A stretch of DNA of 36,844 nt, from positions 1-36,844 of the forward strand of contig RDZR01000053.1 of the NCBI GenBank assembly GCA_004294095.1. The letters run 5' to 3'. The position numbers and the translations under genes were made by a program. Positions 16,279 through 23,815 of the stretch are shown in pieces. Each line of letters starts with the position of its first letter. The stretch's first letter is position 1. Below the pieces are notes generated by a model. It was not told where the DNA came from, searched no databases, and saw only the letters and a list, made by a program, of their open reading frames with translations. This DNA is from Verrucomicrobiota bacterium (GTDB taxonomy: Bacteria > Verrucomicrobiota > Verrucomicrobiia > Verrucomicrobiales > Akkermansiaceae).

Positions 16279-16863
16279 TTAATTGGCAGCGGCAGCAACA
16301 AGCTCCGCAGGTTTTTTGATATCGCGGAATGGCAAACCAAGCTCGATGAGCAGCTCGCGTGCTTCCGAATCCGTCGGTGCTGATGTCACGAAAATGAGGT
16401 CAAAGCCGATCGTGCGTTTGATCTGATCAATCTCAATTTCAGGGAAAATCGATTGATCGCTGATGCCACAAGCATAATTGCCACGGCCGTCAAAGGACTT
16501 CGGGGAAATCCCGCGGAAGTCGCGAATGTTAGGCGCGGTAATATTGATAAAGCGATAGAGGAACTCCCACATGCGGGGTCCACGCAAAGTCACCCGTGCG
16601 CCAAGTTGCTCACCTTCGCGCAGCTTGAAGTTGGCGACTGCCTTTTTCGCAAAAGTAACCGATGGCTTCTGGCCAGTGATTTTTTGGATTTCGTTCACAG
16701 CATCCTCCACGGCCACCTTGCGGTCCGCAGATTTTCCCATGCAGGAAGTGACGACGATTTTCTCAAGTCTTGGGACTTGATGAACATTGGTGTATCCAAG
16801 CTTTTCTTTCAGCTTGGAAACGACTTGTTCCTTGTAGTGTTTTTGTAGTATTGGTGTGCTCAT
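16279..16863 (-). CDS. rplE: 50S ribosomal protein L5 (uL5)
   Basis: A 5S rRNA-binding protein of the central protuberance that contacts the P-site tRNA. Its 194 residues include KIVVTSCMGKS near the start, the ITGQKPSVTFAKKAVANFKLREG segment region (about 70-95), and GRGNYACGISDQSIFPEI at about 130-147, all family landmarks. The C-terminus is a little longer than in E. coli (179 residues), ending KKPAELVAAAAN. The spacer to rplX is 54 bp. Confidence 0.97.
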   Translation of the reverse strand: MSTPILQKHYKEQVVSKLKEKLGYTNVHQVPRLEKIVVTSCMGKSADRKVAVEDAVNEIQKITGQKPSVTFAKKAVANFKLREGEQLGARVTLRGPRMWEFLYRFINITAPNIRDFRGISPKSFDGRGNYACGISDQSIFPEIEIDQIKRTIGFDLIFVTSAPTDSEARELLIELGLPFRDIKKPAELVAAAAN

Positions 16864-16917
16864 TTTTTTGCGGGTCAGCGTTTAGTTCGCTTAAGCGCGG
16901 GCGGAAACCAGATGGTT

Positions 16918-17151
16918 TTAGCCCAGCTTTTTCACATTGGAAATATGGATTGGGCCGTCAATTTGATTGAGGCCGCCATTTGGATTGGCTTCAGTTGCTT
17001 TGGTGGCTTTCGTGATCTGGCGCACGCCTTCGACAATCACTTGACCTTTGGCTGCCTTGACCAGCAGCACGGTGCCGCGCTTGCCTTTGTGGTTACCAGT
17101 AATGACTTCGACTTGGTCGCCTTTTTTGACGTGGGTCTTGATGCGGCTCAT
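16918..17151 (-). CDS. rplX: 50S ribosomal protein L24 (uL24)
   Basis: An assembly initiator of the large subunit, near the exit tunnel. Its 77 residues begin [19 protein letters not shown] and carry the KOW motif ([13 protein letters not shown]) directly after it. It ends SNVKKLG, shorter than the E. coli protein (104 residues): the C-terminal part after HISNVK is missing, as in several lineages. It lies between rplN and rplE in the usual order. Confidence 0.95.
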   Translation of the reverse strand: MSRIKTHVKKGDQVEVITGNHKGKRGTVLLVKAAKGQVIVEGVRQITKATKATEANPNGGLNQIDGPIHISNVKKLG

Positions 17152-17200
17152 GGAAATAAAAAATTAAATGTGAACGGTTACGTGTGCTAGGTGCGTAGGC

Positions 17201-17566
17201 TCAAAGCACCTCGGGTGCAAGAGAAACTATCTTCATAAATTGGCGTTCGCGCAATTCCCGAGCAACTGGGCCGAAAATCCGCGTTCCGCGAGGGTTATTA
17301 TCTTTATCGATGATCACGATTGCATTGGAATCGAAGCGCAGCACCGAGCCATCTGGACGGCGAATCGGGTATGCAGTGCGCACGACCACCGCTTTGACGA
17401 CGCTGCCTTTTTTTACAGCAGCTGTCGGAATCGAATCGCGAATGTGTGCGGTGATCACATCACCAATACGGGCGGTGCGGCTGCGCTTGCCGAGCACGCC
17501 AATCATTTTTGCGCTGCGTGCCCCGGTGTTATCGGCGACGACGAGCATGGTTTCCATCTGAATCAT
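17201..17566 (-). CDS. rplN: 50S ribosomal protein L14 (uL14)
   Basis: Forms an intersubunit bridge with 16S rRNA and is the binding site of the silencing factor RsfS. Its 121 residues begin [20 protein letters not shown], contain [15 protein letters not shown], and end with [20 protein letters not shown] region motifs (about 98-117), all diagnostic. MIQ at 17566 is the family start; a second ATG at 17557 is less likely. Confidence 0.97.
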   Translation of the reverse strand: MIQMETMLVVADNTGARSAKMIGVLGKRSRTARIGDVITAHIRDSIPTAAVKKGSVVKAVVVRTAYPIRRPDGSVLRFDSNAIVIIDKDNNPRGTRIFGPVARELRERQFMKIVSLAPEVL

Positions 17567-17621
17567 GACAGTATAAAATTTGAGATTATGAGAATTGAAA
17601 AATGATATGAGCGATGCCCAA

Positions 17622-17891
17622 TCAATGAGTGAGAACTTCCGCCAATGACCAGCACTTCAGTTTCGAGAGTGGGCGCGTTTCAACAATCTTCACGCGGTCT
17701 CCAATCTTCGCTTGGCCGTTCTCATCGTGAACGTAGTATTTTTTAGAACGTTTGACGATTTTGTTGAACTTTGGATGCGGCACCCGAGCGATGTGCTCGA
17801 CGACGATGGTCTTGTTCATTTTATCGGAAATGACGACTCCCACGCGCGTTTTGCGCAAGTGAGCAGTTGAGTCTGGTGGAGTATCGCTCAT
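17622..17891 (-). CDS. rpsQ: 30S ribosomal protein S17 (uS17)
   Basis: A small-subunit primary binder of the 5' domain of 16S rRNA. Its 89 residues contain the OB-fold core: [19 protein letters not shown], then [19 protein letters not shown] and [16 protein letters not shown], all typical. A short N-terminal tail ([16 protein letters not shown]) precedes the core. It follows rpmC by 30 bp. Confidence 0.96.
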   Translation of the reverse strand: MSDTPPDSTAHLRKTRVGVVISDKMNKTIVVEHIARVPHPKFNKIVKRSKKYYVHDENGQAKIGDRVKIVETRPLSKLKCWSLAEVLTH

Positions 17892-17921
17892 AGTAGAATG
17901 GAGTTGGCGCGCAAGCGGGTG

Positions 17922-18119
17922 TTAGGCAGTTTTGGTGGCCAAGGCGGTGAGCACTTGGGCGGTTTCGCGGCGCACCGTGCGGATGCGTGCAGGATTTTCC
18001 AACGAGCCAGATGCTCTTTGGAGGCGGAGATTGAACGCTTCCTGCTTGAGATCGCGCAGGCGCATGTTCAATTCATCAACAGTGAGTTGATTGGTTTCTT
18101 TGGCTTTCGTTTTGGCCAT
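17922..18119 (-). CDS. rpmC: 50S ribosomal protein L29 (uL29)
   Basis: A small helical-hairpin protein at the tunnel exit, near L23 and the docking site of trigger factor and SRP. Its 65 residues have the pattern LTVDELNMRLRDLKQEAFN, then LRLQRASGSLENPARIR and VRRETAQVLTAL, matching the family. It lies between rplP and rpsQ. Confidence 0.95.
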   Translation of the reverse strand: MAKTKAKETNQLTVDELNMRLRDLKQEAFNLRLQRASGSLENPARIRTVRRETAQVLTALATKTA

Positions 18120-18159
18120 GGTCGGAATTCAGATGAATGTTAAAAAATGCGGGTAAATT

Positions 18160-18579
18160 TTATGCGCTTGGATTGCGTGTCACCAAACGGGTGCGGATGC
18201 CAAGTTTGTAGGATGCGAGGCGCATCGCTTCTTTGGCAGCAGACTCTGGGACGCCGCCGATCTCGAACAACACATTGCCCGGACGAATGACCGCCACCCA
18301 AGTTTCCACAGCGCCTTTTCCTTTACCCATCCGTGTTTCTGGCGGGCGCGAGGTGATCGACTTGTGTGGGAAAATACGGATCCAAACTTTGCCTTTCCGT
18401 TTTAACGAACGGTTGATCGCAATACGGCACGCTTCAATTTGGCGGTTCGTCATCCAGCCGCGATCAAGCGTCTGCAATCCGTAGTCGCCAAAGGCAACGG
18501 TGGTCCCGCGCTGGGCATTGCCGGCGCGACTTCCGCGGTGACTCTTGCGGAATTTGGTTCTTTTGGGCATCAATGGCAT
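18160..18579 (-). CDS. rplP: 50S ribosomal protein L16 (uL16)
   Basis: Sits next to the A-site tRNA elbow and is needed for late 50S maturation. Its 139 residues begin [16 protein letters not shown], with [38 protein letters not shown] and [19 protein letters not shown], all diagnostic. The ATG at 18579 is supported by a strong AGGAGG (18587-18592), 8 nt upstream, the best Shine-Dalgarno sequence in the array; the ATG at 18570 would be too far from it. Confidence 0.97.
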   Translation of the reverse strand: MPLMPKRTKFRKSHRGSRAGNAQRGTTVAFGDYGLQTLDRGWMTNRQIEACRIAINRSLKRKGKVWIRIFPHKSITSRPPETRMGKGKGAVETWVAVIRPGNVLFEIGGVPESAAKEAMRLASYKLGIRTRLVTRNPSA

Positions 18580-18644
18580 GGCAGTATCCTCCTAAAGTAA
18601 AAAATGATGGTTAAAAAAGTAGTCTGAAGCGTGGGCCGAATCTA

Positions 18645-19367
18645 TTAGTTGCGTGAGTTTTGGCGACGATCCCCACCGCGTCCTCCGCGGTCGTTGCGAT
18701 CTCCGCGGTCACCGCGTCCTTGAGGTGGCTTGCTATTGCCATCGTCTTCTTTTTTGTTCACCCAGCATTTGATGCCGATGATTCCATAAAGAGTGCGAGC
18801 TTCAGCAAAGCCATAATCCAATGGGACACGCAGCGTTTGCAACGGCACTTTGCCCTCGCGGTAGCCTTCGGCGCGGGCGATGTCAGCACCACCGAGGCGG
18901 CCAGCACAACGCAGGCGAATTCCTTCTGCGCCAAATTCCATGGCGGTTTGGATCGAGCGTTTCATCGCGCGGCGGAAACTAATACGGCGCTCCAATTGCA
19001 CGGCAATTTGCTCGGCAATCAATTGCGCATCGAGTTCCGGCTTGCGGATTTCAATGATATCGATCTTGACCTGTGCTCCCTTACAAATCTCAGAAATCTC
19101 TTTGGTCATCACCTCAATTTCTTTACCTTGGCGGCCGATGATCAAACCTGGGCGCGAAGTGTGCAAGGTGACGCGCACACTATTCCAAGCGCGCTCGATG
19201 ACCACGCGGGAGAGACCGGCATTGACCAGCTTCTTCTTTAAATACGCGCGGACCGTAAGGTCTTCGTGCAACTTATCGGTGTATTCTTTGCCTTTGCCAT
19301 ACCATTTGGAACGCCAATCTTTATTGACGGCGAGACGGAAGGCGATTGGATTTACTTTTTGGCCCAT
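18645..19367 (-). CDS. rpsC: 30S ribosomal protein S3 (uS3) with RG-rich tail
   Basis: Part of the mRNA entry site and its helicase activity. Its 240 residues begin MGQKVNPIAFRLAVNKDW. A KH domain carries the GXXG loop GRQG at 78-81, and the C-terminal domain has the conserved AMEFGAEGIRLRCAGRLGGA at about 142-161 with the nearby EGYREGKVPLQTLR. From about 212 it ends in a low-complexity Arg/Gly/Asp tail (GRGDRGDRNDRGGRGGDRR) which resembles RGG RNA-binding tails. It lies between rplV and rplP. Confidence 0.97.
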   Translation of the reverse strand: MGQKVNPIAFRLAVNKDWRSKWYGKGKEYTDKLHEDLTVRAYLKKKLVNAGLSRVVIERAWNSVRVTLHTSRPGLIIGRQGKEIEVMTKEISEICKGAQVKIDIIEIRKPELDAQLIAEQIAVQLERRISFRRAMKRSIQTAMEFGAEGIRLRCAGRLGGADIARAEGYREGKVPLQTLRVPLDYGFAEARTLYGIIGIKCWVNKKEDDGNSKPPQGRGDRGDRNDRGGRGGDRRQNSRN

Positions 19368-19408
19368 GAGATCTGAGGGATGAAAGGTTGCGTGTTAAAT
19401 TAAATGGA

Positions 19409-19834
19409 TTATGCGGATGGCTGATCAGGTGTGGCAGTCGGCTCAGCAGCAGGCTCTTTCTTAGCTGCGGCTTTGCGCGGTGCGCGCTTCTTTTTCTGCG
19501 GTGGTTCGCCCAAAAGCGTGATCGAAATATGACTAGTGCGCTTTAAAATCGGGCCTGCGGAGCCTTTGGCGCGTGGCTTAAACCGGCGCAGCGTCGGGCC
19601 TGCACCAATCACCGCTTCCTTGATCGTCAGCGTGCTGGGATCAAGTGAATAATTGTTTTCCGCATCGGCAATGGCGGTTCTCAATGTTTTACCGATCAAT
19701 TGTGCAGCCTTCTTTGGCGTGAAGGTTAAAATATCGAGAGCGTTTGAGACGGCCAAACCCTGAATTTCGCGGGCGACATCGCGCGCTTTTTTCGGTGAGA
19801 GGCGCACGAATTTTGTGGTGCTTTTGACTTCCAT
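19409..19834 (-). CDS. rplV: 50S ribosomal protein L22 (uL22) with Lys/Ala tail
   Basis: Its extended beta-hairpin lines the nascent-peptide tunnel. Its 141 residues begin MEVKSTTKFVRLSPKKARDV, followed by KKAAQLIGKTLRTAIADAENN and the hairpin tip region AGPTLRRFKPRAKGSAGPI, then KRTSHISITLLGE. The last 30 residues (KKKRAPRKAAAKKEPAAEP and on) are a low-complexity tail beyond the usual 110-residue length. Unusually, the gene before it is not rpsS but a secreted coiled-coil protein, 20 bp away. Confidence 0.96.
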   Translation of the reverse strand: MEVKSTTKFVRLSPKKARDVAREIQGLAVSNALDILTFTPKKAAQLIGKTLRTAIADAENNYSLDPSTLTIKEAVIGAGPTLRRFKPRAKGSAGPILKRTSHISITLLGEPPQKKKRAPRKAAAKKEPAAEPTATPDQPSA

Positions 19835-19854
19835 AGATCGACGGTCGTGAGTGG

Positions 19855-20580
19855 TTACTGCTCTGTTGATTGTGTTTCGAGAATGGCGGTATCGCCAATG
19901 CGTGGGGATTCGGTGATTTCGTCGAGAGTTTCGATGAAGGCACCGCTGACGCCCTTGCGGACGTCGGCTAAAATGGCTTTTCCATACGGGAGTTGCCCGC
20001 GAAGGAGGCGAAAGGTCATGCCGATTCTCGCTCCTTGGCCTTCGCCAATATTGAGAACCATCATGCCACTTTCTTGATCCAGACTGACGACACGGGATTG
20101 CTGGAGCGTTCCGTTTCGCACGTCGGGCTGTGGCTTTTGCCTCAGTCCTTGCGCTGCGTCAAGCTCTCTGAGTGCAATTTCCACTCTTTGCCGCGCATCT
20201 GGATCAGAAACGACGGCGGTGCGGACGTAATCTTGGGTGGCGGATGCCAAGCGTGCGGCCGATGCTTCGATCAACGTGAGCCGTTCATTCGCGATGTTCA
20301 AATCGCTGGCGGCTTGCACCAGACGATCCTCTCCGCCGTCAAGAAGATTTTTACCCAATGCTTCAAGGCCGGTGGTGACTTTGGCGAGTTGCTCGCTAGC
20401 AGCTTTTTCGCTTTCGTTCGACTCGGCGAGGCTGCGATGCAATGCTTGGTTCTGGCGTTGAAGATCGATGACCATTTCCTGCATATCTTCCATGCTCGTC
20501 TCTTGGCCAAGACACAATCCACTGCCAGCCACCAGCCCAAAGGCGGCGGCGAACAATGAAAGATGACGGGTGGAGAACAT
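19855..20580 (-). CDS. Secreted coiled-coil protein inserted in the S10 operon
   Basis: A 241-residue protein of no family I can name, lying between rpsS and rplV, which are adjacent in nearly all bacteria. Residues 1-26 are a good signal peptide (RHLSLFAAAFGLVAGSGLC, cut near GLCLG-QE; not a lipobox). About 28-145 is heptad-rich (MEDMQEMVIDLQRQNQALH, then LAKVTTGLEALGKNLL), a likely coiled coil. About 155-237 is a beta-rich domain: SRVVSLDQESGMMVLNIGEG, then GARIGMTFRLLRGQLPYGKA. Its shape recalls small barrel domains of envelope proteins such as the C-terminus of FlgT, but this is only a resemblance. I chose the ATG at 20580; a TTG at 20607, directly after the rpsS stop, is also in frame. 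With gaps of 27 and 20 bp it must be co-transcribed with ribosomal genes. It probably acts in the periplasm. Confidence 0.88.
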   Translation of the reverse strand: MFSTRHLSLFAAAFGLVAGSGLCLGQETSMEDMQEMVIDLQRQNQALHRSLAESNESEKAASEQLAKVTTGLEALGKNLLDGGEDRLVQAASDLNIANERLTLIEASAARLASATQDYVRTAVVSDPDARQRVEIALRELDAAQGLRQKPQPDVRNGTLQQSRVVSLDQESGMMVLNIGEGQGARIGMTFRLLRGQLPYGKAILADVRKGVSGAFIETLDEITESPRIGDTAILETQSTEQ

Positions 20581-20607
20581 GGAAAAAATTGCAGTCAAAA
20601 AATTCAA

Positions 20608-20880
20608 TTACTTCTTACCGATGCCGCCGTGGTTGCGGAAAATCCGGGTTGGGGCAAATTCGCCAAGTTTGTGACCGACCATGTTTTCAGTCACATAGAC
20701 CGGCACGAACGTTTTGCCGTTATGCACAGCAAAGTTGTGACTGACAAAGTCTGGCGTGATCATGGATTTGCGACTCCAAGTTTTGATCGGCTTACGATCA
20801 GAACCAGCAGCGACAACGGCATCAATCTTAGCTAACAGCTTTTGATCGACAAAGGGGCCTTTTTTAAGTGAGCGGGGCAT
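20608..20880 (-). CDS. rpsS: 30S ribosomal protein S19 (uS19)
   Basis: A head protein of the small subunit that pairs with S13. Its 90 residues begin [20 protein letters not shown], with [20 protein letters not shown] and [20 protein letters not shown], then [14 protein letters not shown], all diagnostic. rplB lies 33 bp upstream; the secreted coiled-coil gene follows. Confidence 0.97.
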   Translation of the reverse strand: MPRSLKKGPFVDQKLLAKIDAVVAAGSDRKPIKTWSRKSMITPDFVSHNFAVHNGKTFVPVYVTENMVGHKLGEFAPTRIFRNHGGIGKK

Positions 20881-20913
20881 GAGCTTAAAATACGAAATTA
20901 AAAATCAGTGAAA

Positions 20914-21750
20914 TTATTTTTTGTGGCGTGACTCCACCAAGAACACACTGGTGGTTTTCCTTTTGTTGCGAGTCTTTTGACCCTTGGCATGGCCCCATGG
21001 GCTGAGCAAATGCTGGCGACCACCACCGGACTTCGATTTACCCTCACCACCACCGTTCGGGTGATCGACTGGGTTCATCGTCATGCCGCGCACAGTAGGA
21101 CGCACACCTTGCCAGCGGGTGCGGCCCGCTTTGCCGGATGTTTCGTTCATGTGATCACGGTTGCCAACTTGGCCGATCGTGCAGAAGCAGCGATCATTGA
21201 AGCGGCGGATTTCTCCGGATGGCATTTTGACCAATGCCCAGCCGCCATCGCGGTTAGATAAAATCGCAACTTGGCCAGCAGCGCGGGCGACCTTGCCGCC
21301 GTTGCCAGGAATCAGCTCGATGTTGTGAATCGATGTGCCGAGTGGGACTGCGCTGAGTGGCATCGCATTGCCCGTTTTTGGAGCGACGTTTTGACCCGCC
21401 ACGACTGAGGAGCCGACTTCCAAGCCCAAAGGAGCCAAGATGTAAGATTTCTGGCCGTCCTCATATTGAAGAAGGGCAATCCGACATGTGCGGTTTGGAT
21501 CGTATTCGATGCCTACCACCTTCGCTGGCATATCATGCTTTTTGCGCTTGAAGTCAACCAAGCGGTAGTGGCGTTTGTGCCCGCCACCAATGTGACGGCA
21601 AGTGATGCGCCCAGTATTGTTACGGCCGCCGGAGCGTTTGATAGGGACCAGCAAGCTCTTTTCAGGTGAACTTTTGGTCACTTCCTCAAAGGTCGGCAAG
21701 TTTTTGTAACGAGCGGAAGGTGTGATCGGTTTAAATTGTTTCAGTGGCAT
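20914..21750 (-). CDS. rplB: 50S ribosomal protein L2 (uL2)
   Basis: The most conserved large-subunit protein, next to the peptidyl-transferase centre. Its 278 residues begin [19 protein letters not shown] and contain [20 protein letters not shown], then LVDFKRKK. The C-terminal [18 protein letters not shown] holds the conserved His, followed by [19 protein letters not shown]. It lies between rplW and rpsS as expected. Confidence 0.98.
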   Translation of the reverse strand: MPLKQFKPITPSARYKNLPTFEEVTKSSPEKSLLVPIKRSGGRNNTGRITCRHIGGGHKRHYRLVDFKRKKHDMPAKVVGIEYDPNRTCRIALLQYEDGQKSYILAPLGLEVGSSVVAGQNVAPKTGNAMPLSAVPLGTSIHNIELIPGNGGKVARAAGQVAILSNRDGGWALVKMPSGEIRRFNDRCFCTIGQVGNRDHMNETSGKAGRTRWQGVRPTVRGMTMNPVDHPNGGGEGKSKSGGGRQHLLSPWGHAKGQKTRNKRKTTSVFLVESRHKK

Positions 21751-21803
21751 ATCTCGCGGAACGTTCGGTGTTGCGGGTGGTGCTGAAGCTGGCTAGTGCT
21801 GGC

Positions 21804-22088
21804 TTAAATCAAGTCGAGTGTTTCTCCTGCTTTGAGGCGGACGATGGCTTTTTTCCAATGATTGGTGCGTCCTGCGTCAGCACGGCGCTGGCGGCGGAGC
21901 TTTCCGTCATAATTCGCGGTGCGAACGGCGATCACTTTTTTGCCAAGAAGTTGCTCAACGGCCTGCTTGATCTCCAGCTTGTTCGCCTTACGATCGACTT
22001 CCAACGTGTATTCGTTGTTCGTCTCTTGCATGATGGCCGCTTTCTCACTGAGGCGGACGTTTTTGATAACCTGATAAATGTCTTTCAT
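21804..22088 (-). CDS. rplW: 50S ribosomal protein L23 (uL23)
   Basis: A tunnel-exit protein and docking point for trigger factor and SRP. Its 94 residues begin MKDIYQVIKNVRLSEKAAIM, with NEYTLEVDRKANKLEIKQAV and LLGKKVIAVRTANYDGKLRR. It ends WKKAIVRLKAGETLDLI. Flanked by rplD and rplB. Confidence 0.97.
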   Translation of the reverse strand: MKDIYQVIKNVRLSEKAAIMQETNNEYTLEVDRKANKLEIKQAVEQLLGKKVIAVRTANYDGKLRRQRRADAGRTNHWKKAIVRLKAGETLDLI

Positions 22089-22111
22089 GATTCCGGTGCT
22101 TGATCCAGAGG

Positions 22112-22720
22112 TTAGGCGGTGCGAGCCGCGAGAGTTTTCACGGCATCACCCACGAGGATGATGGTGTGTGCGAGGAGCATTTGCTCCACATTGACTTCCG
22201 AGCCAGTCACCAATTGAGCATACGCCACATTGCGCGCAGCAAGGTAGGTGGACTCGTCAAAGGAATTGCCAACGATCAGGATTTTTCCTGGGTTGGCCAT
22301 CGCATCCAATGCGCTGACGAACGACTTGGTTTTCCCATCGCTAATGGAAAATGAATCTACGGACTTCACCTTTTCGGCACGGATGAGATCCCCAAGAACA
22401 CGCCGCAAAGCGAGCTTGCGCACCGATTTCGGCACTTTCTTAGAATAATCTCGCGGGCGTGGGCCGAAAACAACACCACCCCCGACGAAAATCGGCGCGC
22501 GTTTATCTCCATGGCGGGCGTTACCAGTGCCTTTTTGCTTGTAGATTTTTTTGTTATTTCCGGAAACTTCGCCACGAGTTTTGGTATTGGCGGAGCCGGT
22601 GCGGCGGTTGGCACGATAAGCGACGACGAGGTCGTGAACGGCCTGACGACCTTTTTCTGCGCCGACTAACACGAGGTTAGCAGCTTGGGCATCATCTGCG
22701 GTGAATGACTTTGCGGACAT
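22112..22720 (-). CDS. rplD: 50S ribosomal protein L4 (uL4)
   Basis: A tunnel protein and, in E. coli, the autorepressor of the S10 operon. Its 202 residues include [40 protein letters not shown] and [20 protein letters not shown]: the tunnel-lining loop and its flanks, all typical. The C-terminal half ([26 protein letters not shown] at the end) fits the fold. Whether L4 represses this operon cannot be told: the operon starts at rpsL here, not at rpsJ. Confidence 0.97.
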   Translation of the reverse strand: MSAKSFTADDAQAANLVLVGAEKGRQAVHDLVVAYRANRRTGSANTKTRGEVSGNNKKIYKQKGTGNARHGDKRAPIFVGGGVVFGPRPRDYSKKVPKSVRKLALRRVLGDLIRAEKVKSVDSFSISDGKTKSFVSALDAMANPGKILIVGNSFDESTYLAARNVAYAQLVTGSEVNVEQMLLAHTIILVGDAVKTLAARTA

Positions 22721-22761
22721 GGCTAGGAAACTTTAAAGAATTGGAATACGGCTCGGATGAT

Positions 22762-23397
22762 TTAAGCTGATTTTTTCTTAGCGGGACGAACAGTGACGTA
22801 GTGTCCATTCGATCCTGGAATAGCTCCAGAGACGAGGATCACGCCATCTTCTTCACGCACAGCGACGATTTTGAGATTTTGCACGGTGGTGCGAGTGGTG
22901 CCCATGTGGCCTGGCATTTTTTGGTTTTTCCAAACGCGGCCCGGAGTCGAGCGGCAGCCGATGGCTCCCGTCCGGCGGTGCATCATCGAGCCGTGAGTCA
23001 TTTTCAAACCACCGAAGCCGTGGCGCTTGACCGCGCCTTGGAAACCGCGGCCTTTCGATTCACCAATCACGTCCACCCATTGGCCGACGGTGAAGGTGGC
23101 CATCCCCGGATGCTCAGCCGGGGGCGTGGTTCCCTCAGCAAGACGAAATTCTTGAATGAAACGCTTCGGCACCGAGTTGGCCTTCTTGAAAATTCCCAGT
23201 GCTGGCTTGGCCACGCGCTGCGGTTTTTGATCGCCGTAGCCGACTTGCACGGCGGTGTAGCCTTCCTTTTCAGGAGTTTTAACTTGCAGCACGGTATTGC
23301 CTGAAACGTCGATGACCGTGACAGGAATCATTGATCCTGCCTGAGAATCAAAGACGCGTGTCATACCGATTTTTTTACCAAGAAGTCCTAGTGACAT
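22762..23397 (-). CDS. rplC: 50S ribosomal protein L3 (uL3)
   Basis: An assembly initiator whose long loop reaches the peptidyl-transferase centre. Its 211 residues begin MSLGLLGKKIGMTRVFDSQ, with TVGQWVDVIGESKGRGFQGA, VKRHGFGGLKMTHGSMMHRR and STPGRVWKNQKMPGHMG; the Gln of GFQGAVKRHG is the residue methylated by PrmB in E. coli. It follows rpsJ by 53 bp. Confidence 0.97.
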   Translation of the reverse strand: MSLGLLGKKIGMTRVFDSQAGSMIPVTVIDVSGNTVLQVKTPEKEGYTAVQVGYGDQKPQRVAKPALGIFKKANSVPKRFIQEFRLAEGTTPPAEHPGMATFTVGQWVDVIGESKGRGFQGAVKRHGFGGLKMTHGSMMHRRTGAIGCRSTPGRVWKNQKMPGHMGTTRTTVQNLKIVAVREEDGVILVSGAIPGSNGHYVTVRPAKKKSA

Positions 23398-23450
23398 GGG
23401 GAATTGAAATTTAATGTGATGAAATGGTGATTCGCGGCGGTGGGCAACGG

Positions 23451-23759
23451 TCAGATGCGGATGGTGATGTCAACACCGGCTGGCAGATTGAGTTTTTTCA
23501 ACTCATCAACCGTGCGTGCCGTAGGATCGACGATATCAAGTAAACGTTTGTGAGTGCGGATTTCGAATTGCTCCGCTGATTTTTTATTCACGTGCACCGA
23601 GCGGTTCACGCTGAACTTTTCAATACGTGTCGGCAGCGGGATGGGCCCTGCAATGCGCGCGCCAGTGCGCTTGGCGGTCTCCACAATTTCTTGGGCGGAG
23701 CGGTCAATGGCGCGGTGGTCAAATGCGCGAAGGCGGATGCGGATTTTCTGATTTTCCAT
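23451..23759 (-). CDS. rpsJ: 30S ribosomal protein S10 (uS10)
   Basis: A small-subunit head protein that, as NusE, also joins transcription antitermination complexes. I chose the ATG at 23759, giving 102 residues that start [20 protein letters not shown], the family start; a longer frame to 23819 adds 20 unrelated residues and overlaps the end of fus[21 protein letters not shown] and [13 protein letters not shown] are diagnostic. It follows fusA directly, with no tuf gene between. Confidence 0.97.
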   Translation of the reverse strand: MENQKIRIRLRAFDHRAIDRSAQEIVETAKRTGARIAGPIPLPTRIEKFSVNRSVHVNKKSAEQFEIRTHKRLLDIVDPTARTVDELKKLNLPAGVDITIRI

Positions 23760-23815
23760 AGTGAAAAGATAGTTTAACGGATTACGTAGTGGGGTCTGCA
23801 GGGCGAGTAATGAAG

